Positions 63,636 through 64,000 of a DNA stretch of 64,000 bases are shown here, piece by piece. Source of the DNA: Sindora glabra (taxonomy: Eukaryota; Streptophyta; Magnoliopsida; Fabales; Fabaceae); assembly GCA_020226215.1 (NCBI GenBank), contig CM035233.1, positions 19,425,701 to 19,489,700 of the forward strand, read 5' to 3'. How positions within the stretch are numbered: position 1 is the stretch's first letter; each line of letters begins with the position of its first letter. The notes beneath the pieces are model-generated. The model saw only the letters and a list, made by a program, of their open reading frames with translations. It was not told the DNA's origin and did not search any database. A program made the translations under genes and the position numbers.

Positions 63636-64000
63636 AAAACTCACGATCACCAAATTCACTTCTTAACTACAGCGGCAACTTAACTTTTCCTATAGTTGCT
63701 GAAAGTATTGTACCAACAGGTCTTAAGGCGGATAATACCATTCTAGCACGATATTGAGAATGTAAATTAGGATTTAGGAAGAAGAAGAAGGGAGAGGTAG
63801 AGAGAAATTGAGAGAGAACACTGGTATTGTATTTCAATAATAATGACCAAGTATAGACATAATTCTAATGTTCTACTTATATAAAGCTAATAAGAAACAT
63901 AAATACACAAGGACTTAAACTCATAATATAACTCTAATGTTCTATTTATATAAAGTTAATAAAAAAAACACAAATATACAAGGACCTAAACCCATAACAT
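63636..64000 (-). other. LTR- or leader-like sequence at the window end
   Basis: Minus strand carries a pyrimidine-rich CT/CTT tract (about 63775-63815) and TTGAAATACAATACCAGTG, patterns common in transcribed parts of plant LTRs. A 69-bp two-copy tandem repeat follows (AATTCTAATGTTCTACTTAT at 63861, AACTCTAATGTTCTATTTAT at 63930). No LTR end is visible in the window, so the call is tentative. Confidence 0.35.

Overview
The window looks like nuclear DNA of a flowering plant, probably a eudicot. It is very AT-rich, has intron-sized gaps between short exons, and is dominated by plant transposable elements: Ty1/copia, Ty3/gypsy-type long LTRs, PIF/Harbinger, CACTA-like, a FAR1-type MULE-derived gene and MITEs. 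The species cannot be named from the sequence. There is no bacterial-style gene organisation, CRISPR array, rRNA gene or intact tRNA gene.

Layout. 1-9.2 kb: a tandem duplication of a small plant gene with a C-terminal coiled-coil module. The left copy keeps an open terminal exon (411-1007). The right copy (exons near 4941, 5370 and 7973-8572) is a pseudogene. Between them lie a decayed copia polyprotein (about 1.8-3.1 kb) and a palindromic MITE; a related MITE sits inside the right copy. 11.2-18.3 kb: a PIF/Harbinger transposon with both of its genes (DDE transposase and Myb/SANT-like protein), broken by point mutations and by a 1.6 kb solo LTR. 18.4-19.0 kb: a GC-richer island and a perfect hairpin.

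19.66-32.68 kb, minus strand: a gene for the mitochondrial cytochrome c oxidase assembly factor COX16, in three recognisable exons. Its first intron is about 12.5 kb because a whole copia element (20276-29524) sits in it. One LTR of that element is itself interrupted by a 2.8 kb element with a 9-bp target duplication, carrying about 15 copies of a ~128-bp repeat with a 14-bp palindrome. A second array of the same family is at 61.5-63.6 kb. Splice-site and frame lesions suggest the COX16 copy is decaying.

33.7-38.0 kb: a FAR1/FRS-type pseudogene split by a 3.1 kb solo LTR. 38-43 kb: tandem duplication, MITE, a possible organelle-targeted exon and AT-rich sequence. 42.9-52.3 kb: two related LTRs of about 3.5 kb, one with a primer-binding site, nested with another LTR family. 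52.4-59.4 kb: CACTA-like termini with subterminal repeats. 61.5-64 kb: the second repeat array and an LTR/leader-like end.

The only plausible host genes are the coiled-coil gene at the left edge, COX16, and three unrecognised exon candidates (10.1, 18.5 and 40.6 kb). Everything else is layered mobile DNA, and the nesting order gives a relative history of insertion.
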